Assembly (NCBI GenBank): GCA_937926025.1
Contig: CALANQ010000063.1
Coordinates: 1-13,490, forward strand
Direction: 5' to 3'
DNA: 13,490 bases
Origin: an uncultured Acidimicrobiales bacterium
GTDB taxonomy: Bacteria > Actinomycetota > Acidimicrobiia > Acidimicrobiales > Iamiaceae
Below are positions 6,779 through 13,490 of this stretch, in pieces. The position numbers and the translations under genes are program-made. A model generated the notes under the pieces. The model saw only the letters and a list, made by a program, of their open reading frames with translations, did not search any database and had not been told where the DNA came from. Position 1 is the stretch's first letter. Each line of letters opens with the position of its first letter.

Positions 6779-8404
6779 TCAGCCCGTGTAGGCGGCCTGG
6801 CCGGCCACCGGCACCGCGCCGGTGGCCTGCGTGGCGCCGGGCACCGTGGTGGAGGTGGTGGTCGACGTGGTGGCGGGAACCTCGTCGACGGGGACTTCGC
6901 ACCCCGTCGGCGACCCGACCGGCTTCAGGCAGATGGCGTGCGGCTCGCCCGTGGCAGAGACGGTCACGGATGCGATCTCCACGTTGGGGTCCAGGCCTGC
7001 CGCGGTGGTGGAGGACCACGAACCGTCGGCGTCGCTGGTCTCGATGACCCACCCGTCGGGGAACACCGTGCCGCTCGGGATCACCAGGTCGGTGGTGCCG
7101 GTGGCGGCGCTGTCCTCGAAGACGACCGTCAGCGTCCTGGCGGCCCGGTCCCAGTGGAACGACGTCGGCGCACCGGCCACGGCCTGGGCGTAGGGCTGCA
7201 CGATCTGGCCGATGCCGGGACGGTCGCCGCCGTCGGCGTCGAACGGGCAGTACCCGGTGCCGCGGCAGCCGTTGAACATCGTCCACCCGGACCCGTGCTC
7301 CTCCATGAGGTCCAGCGCGTCGGCCACGAACCGGTCCATCCCCGGGGCCTCGGGGTGGGCGACGCCCCACTCGCCGAACAGGACCGGGACGTGGTGGGCG
7401 TCGGGGTACACGTCGATGACCCCGGCGTAGGTGTCGAAGAACTTCGGGTCGTACTTCACCTCACCGCCCGGGGTGTAGGTGGCGCTCTCGATGGTGGAGT
7501 CGTACATGTGCGGGAAGAAGGCGATGTTGCCGCCGTCGATGGCGCCCAGCCAGGACCGGATGCCGAGCGACGCCTGGTTCGGCGCCTCGATGAACACCCA
7601 CTGATCGGGCTCGATGGCCCGGATGGCCGTGGTGAGCCGCTGGTACATGGGCGTGAGCTGGGTGGACTCGACCCGCTCGACCGCGGCGATGAAGTTCTCG
7701 CCGTCGCGGATCTTGCCGAACGGCTCGTACAGCAGGTCGTACCCGATGACCGACGGCGACGCGTGGAAGCGGGTGACGATCTCCTCCCACGCATCGATCT
7801 GCGCGGCCCGGAACTCAGGCTTCTCGTAGAGGTTCTCCCACGACTCCATGAGGGCCGGCTGCACCGCGTTCAGGAACCACACGTCCTGCGGCTCGAACGG
7901 GAGGCCCTCGTCGTCGGTGACCCAGTCCGGCATGCCCTTGCCGCCGAACCTCGTGTTGAAGTTGTCCTGGTGCATGGTGAGCACCACCCAGATGCCGTGC
8001 GCCTCGGCCCGGTCGAGCACGGTCTGGATCTCGGCGAAGTAGGCCTCGTTCCAAGCGTCGTCGGTGGGCTCCATCTCGTCCCAGTAGACGGACAGCCGCA
8101 GCAGGTTGAAGCCGCGCGCCGAGGCGTCGGCCAGCAGCTGGTCGCTGGCGTCGGTGGCCGGGTGCTCCGTCTTCACGTTCATGCCCCGGAACTGCAGCGC
8201 CCGGCCCTGCTCGTCCGCGATGTACTCCCGTCCGTCGGTGCCGCTGACCTGCGACCACGGCTCGATCGACGTGCCCGCCGGGGCCCGCAGCAGCTCCGGG
8301 CGGGCCGGTGCGGCCAGCAGCGGCGTGGCGATAGCCGCCAGCACGCCGATGATGAGCACGACGGCGAGGACGATGGAGATGATCCGGATCTGGCGCTGGG
8401 TCAC
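6779..8404 (-). CDS. Secreted GH5 endoglycoceramidase-like glycoside hydrolase
   Basis: A 541-residue exported protein. Residues 1-7 are polar/basic, 8-32 are hydrophobic, and a cleavage site near AAPA (31-34) is likely. A GH5 TIM barrel follows (about 65-385), then a beta domain (about 400-495) opening with QPYAQAVAGAPTSFHWD, which resembles the C-terminal domain of endoglycoceramidases, then a Thr-rich tail. Endoglycoceramidases release the glycan from glycosphingolipids; some GH5 relatives act on other beta-glycosides. Supporting motifs are QFRGMNVK (71-78), MHQDNF (144-149), FFPHMYD (296-302), the proposed acid/base Glu227 in GYDLLYEPF, and nucleophile Glu345 in LFGEWG. The residue before the acid/base Glu is Tyr, not the usual Asn. 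GTG 8404 is chosen because it precedes the signal peptide and has TAGCGT seven bases upstream; the frame stays open to 8542, inside the RNase H gene. The stop is two bases before hyuA. Confidence 0.88.
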   Translation of the reverse strand: MTQRQIRIISIVLAVVLIIGVLAAIATPLLAAPARPELLRAPAGTSIEPWSQVSGTDGREYIADEQGRALQFRGMNVKTEHPATDASDQLLADASARGFNLLRLSVYWDEMEPTDDAWNEAYFAEIQTVLDRAEAHGIWVVLTMHQDNFNTRFGGKGMPDWVTDDEGLPFEPQDVWFLNAVQPALMESWENLYEKPEFRAAQIDAWEEIVTRFHASPSVIGYDLLYEPFGKIRDGENFIAAVERVESTQLTPMYQRLTTAIRAIEPDQWVFIEAPNQASLGIRSWLGAIDGGNIAFFPHMYDSTIESATYTPGGEVKYDPKFFDTYAGVIDVYPDAHHVPVLFGEWGVAHPEAPGMDRFVADALDLMEEHGSGWTMFNGCRGTGYCPFDADGGDRPGIGQIVQPYAQAVAGAPTSFHWDRAARTLTVVFEDSAATGTTDLVIPSGTVFPDGWVIETSDADGSWSSTTAAGLDPNVEIASVTVSATGEPHAICLKPVGSPTGCEVPVDEVPATTSTTTSTTVPGATQATGAVPVAGQAAYTG

Positions 8405-8411
8405 GGCGACG

Positions 8412-8417
8412 ACGCTA
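8412..8417 (-). promoter_or_regulatory. Putative -10 box of the GH5 gene (leaderless start)
   Basis: TAGCGT on the minus strand, matching TAnnnT, is followed by exactly seven bases and then the GTG at 8404. It sits in the 14-base gap behind the RNase H-SLOG gene, so the GH5-hyuA-hyuB group could be transcribed on its own as well as by read-through. Confidence 0.5.
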
Positions 8418-8418
8418 G

Positions 8419-9441
8419 TCAGGGGTGCAGGACCACCAGCCGTTCGCCGAGGCGGGCGTCGAGGTCGGCGTGCAGCCGATCCAGCCGATCGTCGACCTCG
8501 TCCCACACCAGCAGCGCCTCGTCGGCCGCGGTCGACAGCCACACGTCTCGGCGCCGCATGGCCTTGATGAACTCGTCGCGGTCCTTCGGGCTCTTCTTCT
8601 CGAGCCGGACCACCTCATCGGCCCGCGACACCAGATCGGCGAAGCGGGCGCGCGACGGCGGCTTCAGGTTGCGGTCCTGGTCCGGGAACCCGAGGACGGC
8701 CACGTAGGGCACGTCGGCGAGGACCGCGGCCTCGGCCCCGAGCAGCTCGGCTCCGGGCCGCAGACCGGTGAGCACCTTGAGATCGGGCGTGTACGCCGCC
8801 TGCGCCTCGATGATCTGGCGCAGCTCGTCGCGCACCTTGTCGGTGGTGGGGTTCGGGTCCCAGCCGCCCAGGCCGTCGGGCGTGAGACCCATCACCAGCA
8901 GGAGGTGACCGCCGGGGATGCGGCCGTCCCGGGCCCGCCGCTCGGCCCGCTGCTCCTCGGGAGGCAGATCGGTGAGCTTGCCTCCGCCGCCCTTCGCCCC
9001 GGCGACGGTGCCGCCGATCGACGCCCGGAACAGGTCGCGCTGCACCACCGCCAGCTCGTCGACCAGGTCGTTCATCGGGTCGCCGCAGTGCCCCTTCACC
9101 CACTCGAATCGGCTCTCGTCGCGCCGGGCGTCGCGGGCGGCGATGAGCGGCTCCCAGATCTCCCGGTTCTTCACCGGCTCCTTGGACCTGGTCATCCAGC
9201 CGTTGCGGATCCAGTTGACGGACCACTTCTCCAGGCCGTCCTTCACGTACGTGGAGTCCATGACCACGGTGAGCGGGCCGGGGTTGGACTCGATGGCCCG
9301 GAGCACGGCCATCAGCTCCATCTTGTTGTTGGTGGTGGCCGGGTCGCCGCCGCTGTCGAAGTGGTCCTTCGACGAGGCCCACGCCCAACCGCCCGGGCCC
9401 GGGTTCCCGCTGCACGCCCCGTCCGTGTACACCCGCAGCAT
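8419..9441 (-). CDS. RNase HI fused to a C-terminal SLOG (YpsA/DprA-like Rossmann) domain
   Basis: A 340-residue two-domain protein. Residues 1-140 are RNase HI, which cuts the RNA strand of RNA-DNA hybrids. All catalytic positions are present: Asp7 in YTDGACSGNPGPGGWA, Glu42 in NKMELMAVL, Asp62 in VMDSTYV, and His118 and Asp128 in WVKGHCGDPMNDLVDELA. A Gly-rich linker (about 147-154) and a charged stretch follow. Residues about 178-340 resemble the SLOG/YpsA family: HLLLVMGLTPDGLGGWDPN, a helix with KVRDELRQII, KVLTGLRPGAELLGAEAAV, VPYVAVLGFPDQ, then RARFADLVSRADEVVRL and a final strand LVVLHP. SLOG domains often bind nucleotides or nucleotide-derived ligands; no ligand can be assigned here. 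The RNase part is certain, the C-terminal assignment fairly likely. The ATG has AGAGGA four bases upstream. It is first in a same-strand run ending with hyuB. Confidence 0.87.
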   Translation of the reverse strand: MLRVYTDGACSGNPGPGGWAWASSKDHFDSGGDPATTNNKMELMAVLRAIESNPGPLTVVMDSTYVKDGLEKWSVNWIRNGWMTRSKEPVKNREIWEPLIAARDARRDESRFEWVKGHCGDPMNDLVDELAVVQRDLFRASIGGTVAGAKGGGGKLTDLPPEEQRAERRARDGRIPGGHLLLVMGLTPDGLGGWDPNPTTDKVRDELRQIIEAQAAYTPDLKVLTGLRPGAELLGAEAAVLADVPYVAVLGFPDQDRNLKPPSRARFADLVSRADEVVRLEKKSPKDRDEFIKAMRRRDVWLSTAADEALLVWDEVDDRLDRLHADLDARLGERLVVLHP

Positions 9442-9445
9442 TCGG

Positions 9446-9451
9446 TCCTCT
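9446..9451 (-). promoter_or_regulatory. Ribosome binding site of the RNase H-SLOG gene
   Basis: AGAGGA on the minus strand, four bases before the ATG at 9441. It fixes this start, which also begins exactly at the first RNase H strand. Confidence 0.6.
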
Positions 9452-9453
9452 CG

Positions 9454-9610
9454 TCACTCGTTCGCTAGCGCTCACTCCGTTCCTCGAACGTGAGGAAGGC
9501 CTGACGGCCAACACCTTCGCAGCTCGGCACGACTTCGTCGCACCTCACTGACTTGAGGGCGCTCCGCAAGCTCCGCCCCTCAAACTCCCCGGGGCTCGCT
9601 TCGCTCGGAA
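9454..9610. repeat. Intergenic repeat-like segment with nested inverted repeats
   Basis: This fills most of the 256-base spacer between the divergent RNase H-SLOG and aceE genes. Seen directly: the palindrome CGCTAGCG (about 9463-9470), the inverted repeat TTCCTC/GAGGAA with a six-base loop (9480-9497), GGCC-TGAC-GGCC (9498-9509), TTGAGGG/CCCTCAA with a 17-base loop (9553-9559 and 9577-9583), the palindrome CCCCGGGG (9587-9594), and a CGCTTCGCTCGG run after it. It can be translated in the minus direction into a Ser/Arg/Glu-rich product, but with no family signal. The texture is that of dispersed intergenic repeats in GC-rich actinobacteria; whether copies exist elsewhere in the genome cannot be seen from here. 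No clear promoter for either neighbour is visible inside it. Confidence 0.5.
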
Positions 9611-9697
9611 ACCAAAGGTCGAGCCCACCCGTGAACGCTTGGTGACGGCCTGACCAACCTCGGTGCAAAGACGCGATGGGCGCGGCACCATGGACCG

Positions 9698-12427
9698 ATG
9701 GGCATCGATGACGGGTTCGTGGACCAGCTGTACGACGCCGATCCGGGCGAGACCCGCGAGTGGCTCGACTCGCTCGACGCGGTGGCGTCCGAGCACGGGG
9801 CGGGGCGAGCGGAGTACCTGATCCAGCGGCTCCTCGCCCACAGCGACGACATCGGCCTCCAGATCCCCCACCTGGTGCAGACGCCCTACGTCAACACCAT
9901 CCCGCTCGCCGACGAGCAGGCCCGCTACTGGTTCCCCGGCGACCTCGACCTGGAGCGGCGCATCCGGGCGTTCATCCGCTGGAACGCGGCGGTCATGGTG
10001 GTGAAGGCCAACAAGGTGGCCGACGGCATCGGCGGGCACCTCGCCTCGTTCGCGTCGTCGGCTTCGCTCTACGACGTCGGGTTCAACCACTTCTGGCGGG
10101 GCAAGGACGACGGCAACAACGGCGACTCCATCTACATCCAGGGCCATGCCGCACCCGGCATCTACGCCCGGGCGTTCCTCGAGGGGCGCCTCGACGAGGG
10201 CCATCTGGACAACTTCCGCCGGGAGATCGGCGGCCACGGCCTGTCGAGCTACCCGCACCCCCGCCTCATGCCCGAGTTCTGGGAGTTCCCCACCGTGTCG
10301 ATGGGCCTGGGGCCCATCAACTCGATCTACCAGGCCCGCTTCAACCGCTACCTCCACCACCGCCAGCTGGAGGACACGTCGGCCAACCGCGTGTGGGCGT
10401 TCGTGGGCGACGGCGAGTGCGACGAGCCCGAGACGCTCGGGTCCATCGCGCTGGCGGGCCGGGAGCGCCTCGACAACCTGATCTGGGTCGTGAACTGCAA
10501 CCTGCAGCGCCTCGACGGCCCGGTCCGGGGCAACAGCAAGGTCATCCAGGAGCTCGAGGGCGTGTTCCGGGGAGCGGGCTGGAACGTCATCAAGGTCGTG
10601 TGGGGCTCCGCCTGGGACGAGCTCATCGAGAACGACGCCGACGGGCTGCTGGTGCGGCAGATGAACGAGACGGTCGACGGCGAGTTCCAGCGGTTCACCG
10701 TCGAGGACGGCTCGTACATCCGGGAGCGGTTCTTCGGCCCGGACCCGCGGCTCCGGGCCATGGTCGAGCACCTGTCCGACGAGGAGCTGCGCTGGCTGCC
10801 CCGGGGCGGCCACGACTACCGCAAGCTCTACGCCGCCTACAAGGCCGCCACCGAGCAGCGCGGCGCTCCCACCGTCATCCTCGCCAAGACCGTGAAGGGC
10901 TGGACGCTCGGTGCCGACGTCGAGGGCCGCAACTCGACCCACCAGATCAAGAAGCTGTCCAACAAGCAGCTCCGGGACCTGCGCCTCCGCCTCCACCTCG
11001 AGGAGGAGATCCCCGAGGCCGCCCTGGCCGACGGCGAGACCCCGCCGTACTACCGGCCGCAGGAGGGGTCAGCGGCCCACGAGTACCTGATGGGGCGCCG
11101 CCAGGCGCTCGGCGGATCCTTGCCCAAGCGGGTGGTGCGCACCAAGCGGCCGCTCACCCTCCCCGACGACTCGGTGTTCGACGAGTTCCGCGGCGGCTCC
11201 GGCAAGAAGGCGGCGTCCACCACGACCGCCTTCACCCGGATGCTGCGGGCGTTCTCCCGCGACCCGGGCTTCGGCCGGCGGGTGGTGCCGATCATCCCCG
11301 ACGAGGCCCGCACGTTCGGCATGGACTCGCTGTTCAAGGAGTTCGGGATCTACGCGTCGGAGGGCCAGAAGTACGAGCCCGTCGACCACAAGCTGCTGCT
11401 CAGCTACCACGAGTCCATCGACGGTCAGCTGCTCGAGGAGGGCATCACCGAGGCCGGCTCGATGGCGTCGTGGACCGCCGCTGCCACGTCGTACGCCACC
11501 CACGGCGTGCCGATGGTGCCGTTCTTCATCTTCTACTCGATGTTCGGGTTCCAGCGGGTCGGCGACCTGATCTGGGCGGCGGCCGACGCCCGGGCCCGCG
11601 GCTTCCTCCTCGGCGCCACCGCCGGACGCACCACTCTGCTGGGCGAAGGCCTCCAGCACCAGGACGGCCACTCGCACGTGCTGGCCTCCACCGTGCCGGT
11701 GTGCGAGGCGTACGACCCGGCCTTCGCCTACGAGACCGCCGAGATCATCCGCCACGGCATCGAGCGCATGTACGGCTCAGATCCGGAGGACGTCTTCTAC
11801 TACCTGACCCTCCACAACGAGAACTACGTCATGCCGGCGCTGCCCGACGACCCGGCGGTGGTCGAGGGCATCATCGAGGGCCTCTACCGCTGGCAGTCGG
11901 CCCCGAAGGACAAGGGCCGGGGCCTCGTGCCCGCCACCCTCGTGTTCTCCGGTTCCGCCCAGGGCGCCGTGCGCGACGCCGCCGCCGAGCTGGCCGAGAA
12001 GTGGGGCGTGGGCGCGGAGCTCTGGAGCGCGCCGTCGTACAAGCACCTGCGCGAGGAGGCGCTGGTGGTGGAGCGCTGGAACCGGCTGCACCCGCAGCAG
12101 AAGCCCCGCACCCCCCGGGTCACCACGCTGCTCGAGGCGTCCACCGGTCCGATCGTCGCCGCCACCGACTTCATGCGGGCGGTCCCGGACCAGATCGCCC
12201 GGTGGGTGCCCACCGACCGCAGCTACACGTCGCTGGGCACCGACGGCTTCGGCCGATCGGACACCCGGGAGGCGCTGCGCCGGTTCTTCGAGGTCGACGC
12301 GGCCCACGTGGTGGTGGCCACGCTCCACGCGCTGGCCGAGGAGGGCCAGGTCAAGCGGTCCAAGGTGGCCGAGGCCATCGCCGCCTACGGCCTCGACCCC
12401 GACTCCCCCGCCCCCTGGACCCCCTGA
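9698..12427 (+). CDS. aceE: Pyruvate dehydrogenase E1 component, homodimeric type
   Basis: A 909-residue protein, close to the length of E. coli AceE (887). It is the thiamine-diphosphate E1 enzyme that decarboxylates pyruvate and passes the acetyl group to the lipoyl E2, making acetyl-CoA in the cytoplasm. The thiamine-diphosphate motif is clear: GDGECDEPET starting at residue 237 and closing at NCN (266-268), followed by LQRLDGPVRGNSK. Other family landmarks are QTPYVNTIPL (61-70), GGHLASFASSASLYDVGFNHFW (112-133), HAAPGIYARAFLEGRL, EFWEFPTVSMGLGP, KTVKGWTLG, the pyrimidine domain with ESIDGQLLEEGITEAG and HQDGHSHV, and a C-terminal TDGFGRSDTREALRRFFEVD. The ATG at 9698 has no Shine-Dalgarno sequence; CACCAT six bases upstream may be a degenerate -10 of a leaderless mRNA. 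E2 and E3 genes are not in the window. It converges on the alpha/beta hydrolase gene across a strong hairpin. Confidence 0.97.
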   Translation: MGIDDGFVDQLYDADPGETREWLDSLDAVASEHGAGRAEYLIQRLLAHSDDIGLQIPHLVQTPYVNTIPLADEQARYWFPGDLDLERRIRAFIRWNAAVMVVKANKVADGIGGHLASFASSASLYDVGFNHFWRGKDDGNNGDSIYIQGHAAPGIYARAFLEGRLDEGHLDNFRREIGGHGLSSYPHPRLMPEFWEFPTVSMGLGPINSIYQARFNRYLHHRQLEDTSANRVWAFVGDGECDEPETLGSIALAGRERLDNLIWVVNCNLQRLDGPVRGNSKVIQELEGVFRGAGWNVIKVVWGSAWDELIENDADGLLVRQMNETVDGEFQRFTVEDGSYIRERFFGPDPRLRAMVEHLSDEELRWLPRGGHDYRKLYAAYKAATEQRGAPTVILAKTVKGWTLGADVEGRNSTHQIKKLSNKQLRDLRLRLHLEEEIPEAALADGETPPYYRPQEGSAAHEYLMGRRQALGGSLPKRVVRTKRPLTLPDDSVFDEFRGGSGKKAASTTTAFTRMLRAFSRDPGFGRRVVPIIPDEARTFGMDSLFKEFGIYASEGQKYEPVDHKLLLSYHESIDGQLLEEGITEAGSMASWTAAATSYATHGVPMVPFFIFYSMFGFQRVGDLIWAAADARARGFLLGATAGRTTLLGEGLQHQDGHSHVLASTVPVCEAYDPAFAYETAEIIRHGIERMYGSDPEDVFYYLTLHNENYVMPALPDDPAVVEGIIEGLYRWQSAPKDKGRGLVPATLVFSGSAQGAVRDAAAELAEKWGVGAELWSAPSYKHLREEALVVERWNRLHPQQKPRTPRVTTLLEASTGPIVAATDFMRAVPDQIARWVPTDRSYTSLGTDGFGRSDTREALRRFFEVDAAHVVVATLHALAEEGQVKRSKVAEAIAAYGLDPDSPAPWTP

Positions 12428-12477
12428 CACGCACCGCCACCCGGAACGACCCACCCACCCCGGCAGCGCCCCACACA

Positions 12478-12530
12478 TCGAAGTTGGTGTGAAGATTGGG
12501 GTCCTGACCCAATCTTCACACCAACTTCGA
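12478..12530. terminator. Bidirectional hairpin with perfect 23-bp stem between convergent genes
   Basis: The arms at 12478-12500 and 12508-12530 are exact reverse complements (23 bp) around a seven-base loop at 12501-12507. The stem lies 50 bases after the aceE stop and 11 bases after the hydrolase stop, so it can end transcription from both sides. There is no T-run on either side, so this is not a canonical intrinsic terminator; it may block read-through or stabilise 3' ends. Arm composition is about half GC, clearly lower than the surroundings, which fits a mobile or dispersed palindromic element as an alternative. Confidence 0.75.
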
Positions 12531-12541
12531 ATGGAGATCGG

Positions 12542-13450
12542 TCACGGGGTGGGGTCGGCGGTGGCGGTGAGGCAGGCGTCGACCATGGCTCGGCCGAAGC
12601 TGGGCTTGGCGCACCAGGTGTGACCCTCGTCGTGGAGGTGGACCTCGGCGGTGGGGATGGCCAGCAGCAGGCGCAGCTGCTCCTGCGCGGGGACGGCCCG
12701 GTCCTTGGCGGTGACGACGATGGTGGTGGGCACGTCGACGGGGTTGAGCCACCTACGGCTGTCGAAGTTGCAGGCCGCGGCCAGCGCCTCGGTCACCATG
12801 CGGGCGTCGTGGCGGCGGAACTCCGCACCGGCCCAGCGGCTGAGGTTGTCGGGCCGGGCCTTCACCGCCTGGGGGATCTGCTTCTGCCAGAGCGACACGG
12901 GGATGCGGGTGGCCAGCTGGCCGACGCGGGTGGAACCGGCCACGGCCGACACCGCGGTCACGAACGTGAGCCGCTCCCGGACGCCGGGGACGAACCGGTT
13001 CGACGTGGCACAGAACACCAGGCCGGACACCTTCTCCGGGTGGCGGTGCCAGAGCAGCTGGGCGATGGGGCCGCCCATCGAGTAGCCGACGGCGATGACC
13101 TCGTCGATGCCGAGGACGTCCAGCAGGGCGGCGGCGTCGTCGGCGCAGTCCGCCAGGCGGAAGCGGCTCCAGGCCCGGATGCCGCGGCCGTGGCCGCGGT
13201 GGTCGATGGCCACCACCCGGAAGTGCTGCGACAGCGGCTCGAACGCCTGGAACCAGTTCAGGCCGCCGCTGGCCATGAGCCCGTGGAGGAGCAGCACGGT
13301 GGGCGCGCCGGGCGGGCCGTCGACCTCGCGGACGAACGTCGTCCCCCGCCCGGGGAGCTCCACCCGACGCCCCAGCGGGATCGGCGGACCCCCCGGAGCA
13401 TCGGCGACCTCGGGGCCGATCTGCGCGTCGTCGCTTGCGGTCACCGTCAC
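12542..13450 (-). CDS. Alpha/beta hydrolase
   Basis: A 302-residue protein of the alpha/beta-hydrolase fold. The N-terminal 25 or so residues are Pro/Gly/Asp-rich and probably disordered. The core shows the oxyanion region VLLLHGL (52-58), DHRGHGRG (83-90), the nucleophile elbow GYSMGG with Ser124, the acid Asp250 in VTAKDRAVP, and catalytic His277 in HDEGHTWC, so the triad is complete. A helical lid (about 155-230) separates the two core halves. It may hydrolyse an ester or lactone; the layout resembles 3-oxoadipate enol-lactonase and haloperoxidase-like relatives, but the substrate is not predictable. There is no signal peptide, so it is cytoplasmic. The start is GTG at 13450, with TATTCT seven bases upstream and no Shine-Dalgarno sequence. 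It is convergent with aceE. Confidence 0.9.
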   Translation of the reverse strand: MTVTASDDAQIGPEVADAPGGPPIPLGRRVELPGRGTTFVREVDGPPGAPTVLLLHGLMASGGLNWFQAFEPLSQHFRVVAIDHRGHGRGIRAWSRFRLADCADDAAALLDVLGIDEVIAVGYSMGGPIAQLLWHRHPEKVSGLVFCATSNRFVPGVRERLTFVTAVSAVAGSTRVGQLATRIPVSLWQKQIPQAVKARPDNLSRWAGAEFRRHDARMVTEALAAACNFDSRRWLNPVDVPTTIVVTAKDRAVPAQEQLRLLLAIPTAEVHLHDEGHTWCAKPSFGRAMVDACLTATADPTP

Positions 13451-13457
13451 GATCGAC

Positions 13458-13463
13458 AGAATA
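13458..13463 (-). promoter_or_regulatory. Putative -10 box of the alpha/beta hydrolase gene (leaderless start)
   Basis: TATTCT on the minus strand followed by seven bases and the GTG at 13450. It is the best match to a TAnnnT box among those in this window. No clear -35 box is seen upstream before the window ends. Confidence 0.55.
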
Positions 13464-13490
13464 TGACGACCCGTCAGATCTTGGAGGCCA

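Noticed and set aside
6938..8707. 589-codon plus-strand open frame opposite the GH5 and RNase H genes
   Set aside because: It crosses two well-supported minus-strand genes and has no domain signal.
9465..9668. 67-codon open frame on the minus strand upstream of the RNase H gene
   Set aside because: It covers the inverted-repeat cluster, its product is low-complexity Ser/Arg/Glu-rich with no family signal, and it has no ribosome binding site. It is better explained as translated repeat DNA.
13463..13490. Possible start of a plus-strand gene (ATG at 13463, reading MTTRQILEA) or end of a minus-strand gene (TGA at 13474-13476)
   Set aside because: Only 28 bases remain before the window ends, and both readings are possible. 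The ATG overlaps the TATTCT box of the hydrolase. This is too little to call either.
1..13490. tRNA, rRNA, CRISPR array, IS element, toxin-antitoxin or phage genes
   Set aside because: I looked for conserved RNA signatures, regularly spaced repeats, transposase or integrase motifs and small paired genes, and saw none.

Overview
The window is GC-rich (by eye around 70 percent) and gene-dense. Its start sites often lack a Shine-Dalgarno sequence and sit directly behind a TAnnnT box, and it carries a homodimeric-type pyruvate dehydrogenase E1 (aceE). These traits, plus secreted proteins with Thr-rich TTT/TTTT linkers, suggest an actinobacterium, perhaps an Acidimicrobiia relative. The taxonomic guess is inference only; there is no rRNA or other phylogenetic marker here.

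Layout, left to right. (1) 1-318, minus: N-terminal part of an NAD-dependent short-chain dehydrogenase, running off the left edge. (2) 427-1281, plus: a lipoprotein L,D-transpeptidase, divergent from it. (3) 1297-2097, minus: a cytoplasmic transglutaminase-like protein, convergent with the transpeptidase. (4) 2150-3450: a lower-GC islet holding one gene of unknown function (2176-3360, minus, membrane-anchored). It is bracketed by a perfect 15-bp direct repeat, and one copy covers the stop codon of the next gene. (5) 3437-9441, minus: a tight run in the transcription order RNase HI-SLOG fusion, secreted GH5 endoglycoceramidase-like hydrolase, hyuA (broken by a frameshift), hyuB. (6) 9442-9697: a 256-bp spacer full of inverted repeats that looks like a dispersed repeat. 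(7) 9698-12427, plus: aceE. (8) 12478-12530: a perfect 23-bp-stem hairpin between convergent genes. (9) 12542-13450, minus: an alpha/beta hydrolase.

How the genes work together: hyuA and hyuB would make the two subunits of an ATP-dependent hydantoinase/5-oxoprolinase-type enzyme. hyuA is out of frame at about 5938-5945 and has lost part of a loop, so the complex is probably inactive in this strain unless the break is an assembly error. The GH5 gene ends two bases before hyuA starts, and hyuA and hyuB overlap by four bases, so those three are very probably co-transcribed. The transpeptidase and the GH5 enzyme act outside the membrane (peptidoglycan cross-linking and glycan/glycolipid cleavage). 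aceE feeds acetyl-CoA production.

The most unusual items are the direct-repeat-flanked single-gene islet with no recombinase, the broken hyuA, a GH5 enzyme whose nearly invariant Asn before the acid/base Glu is Tyr, the RNase H-SLOG fusion, and the long perfect hairpin. I found no complete new defence or mobile system. The islet gene is the best candidate for something undescribed.
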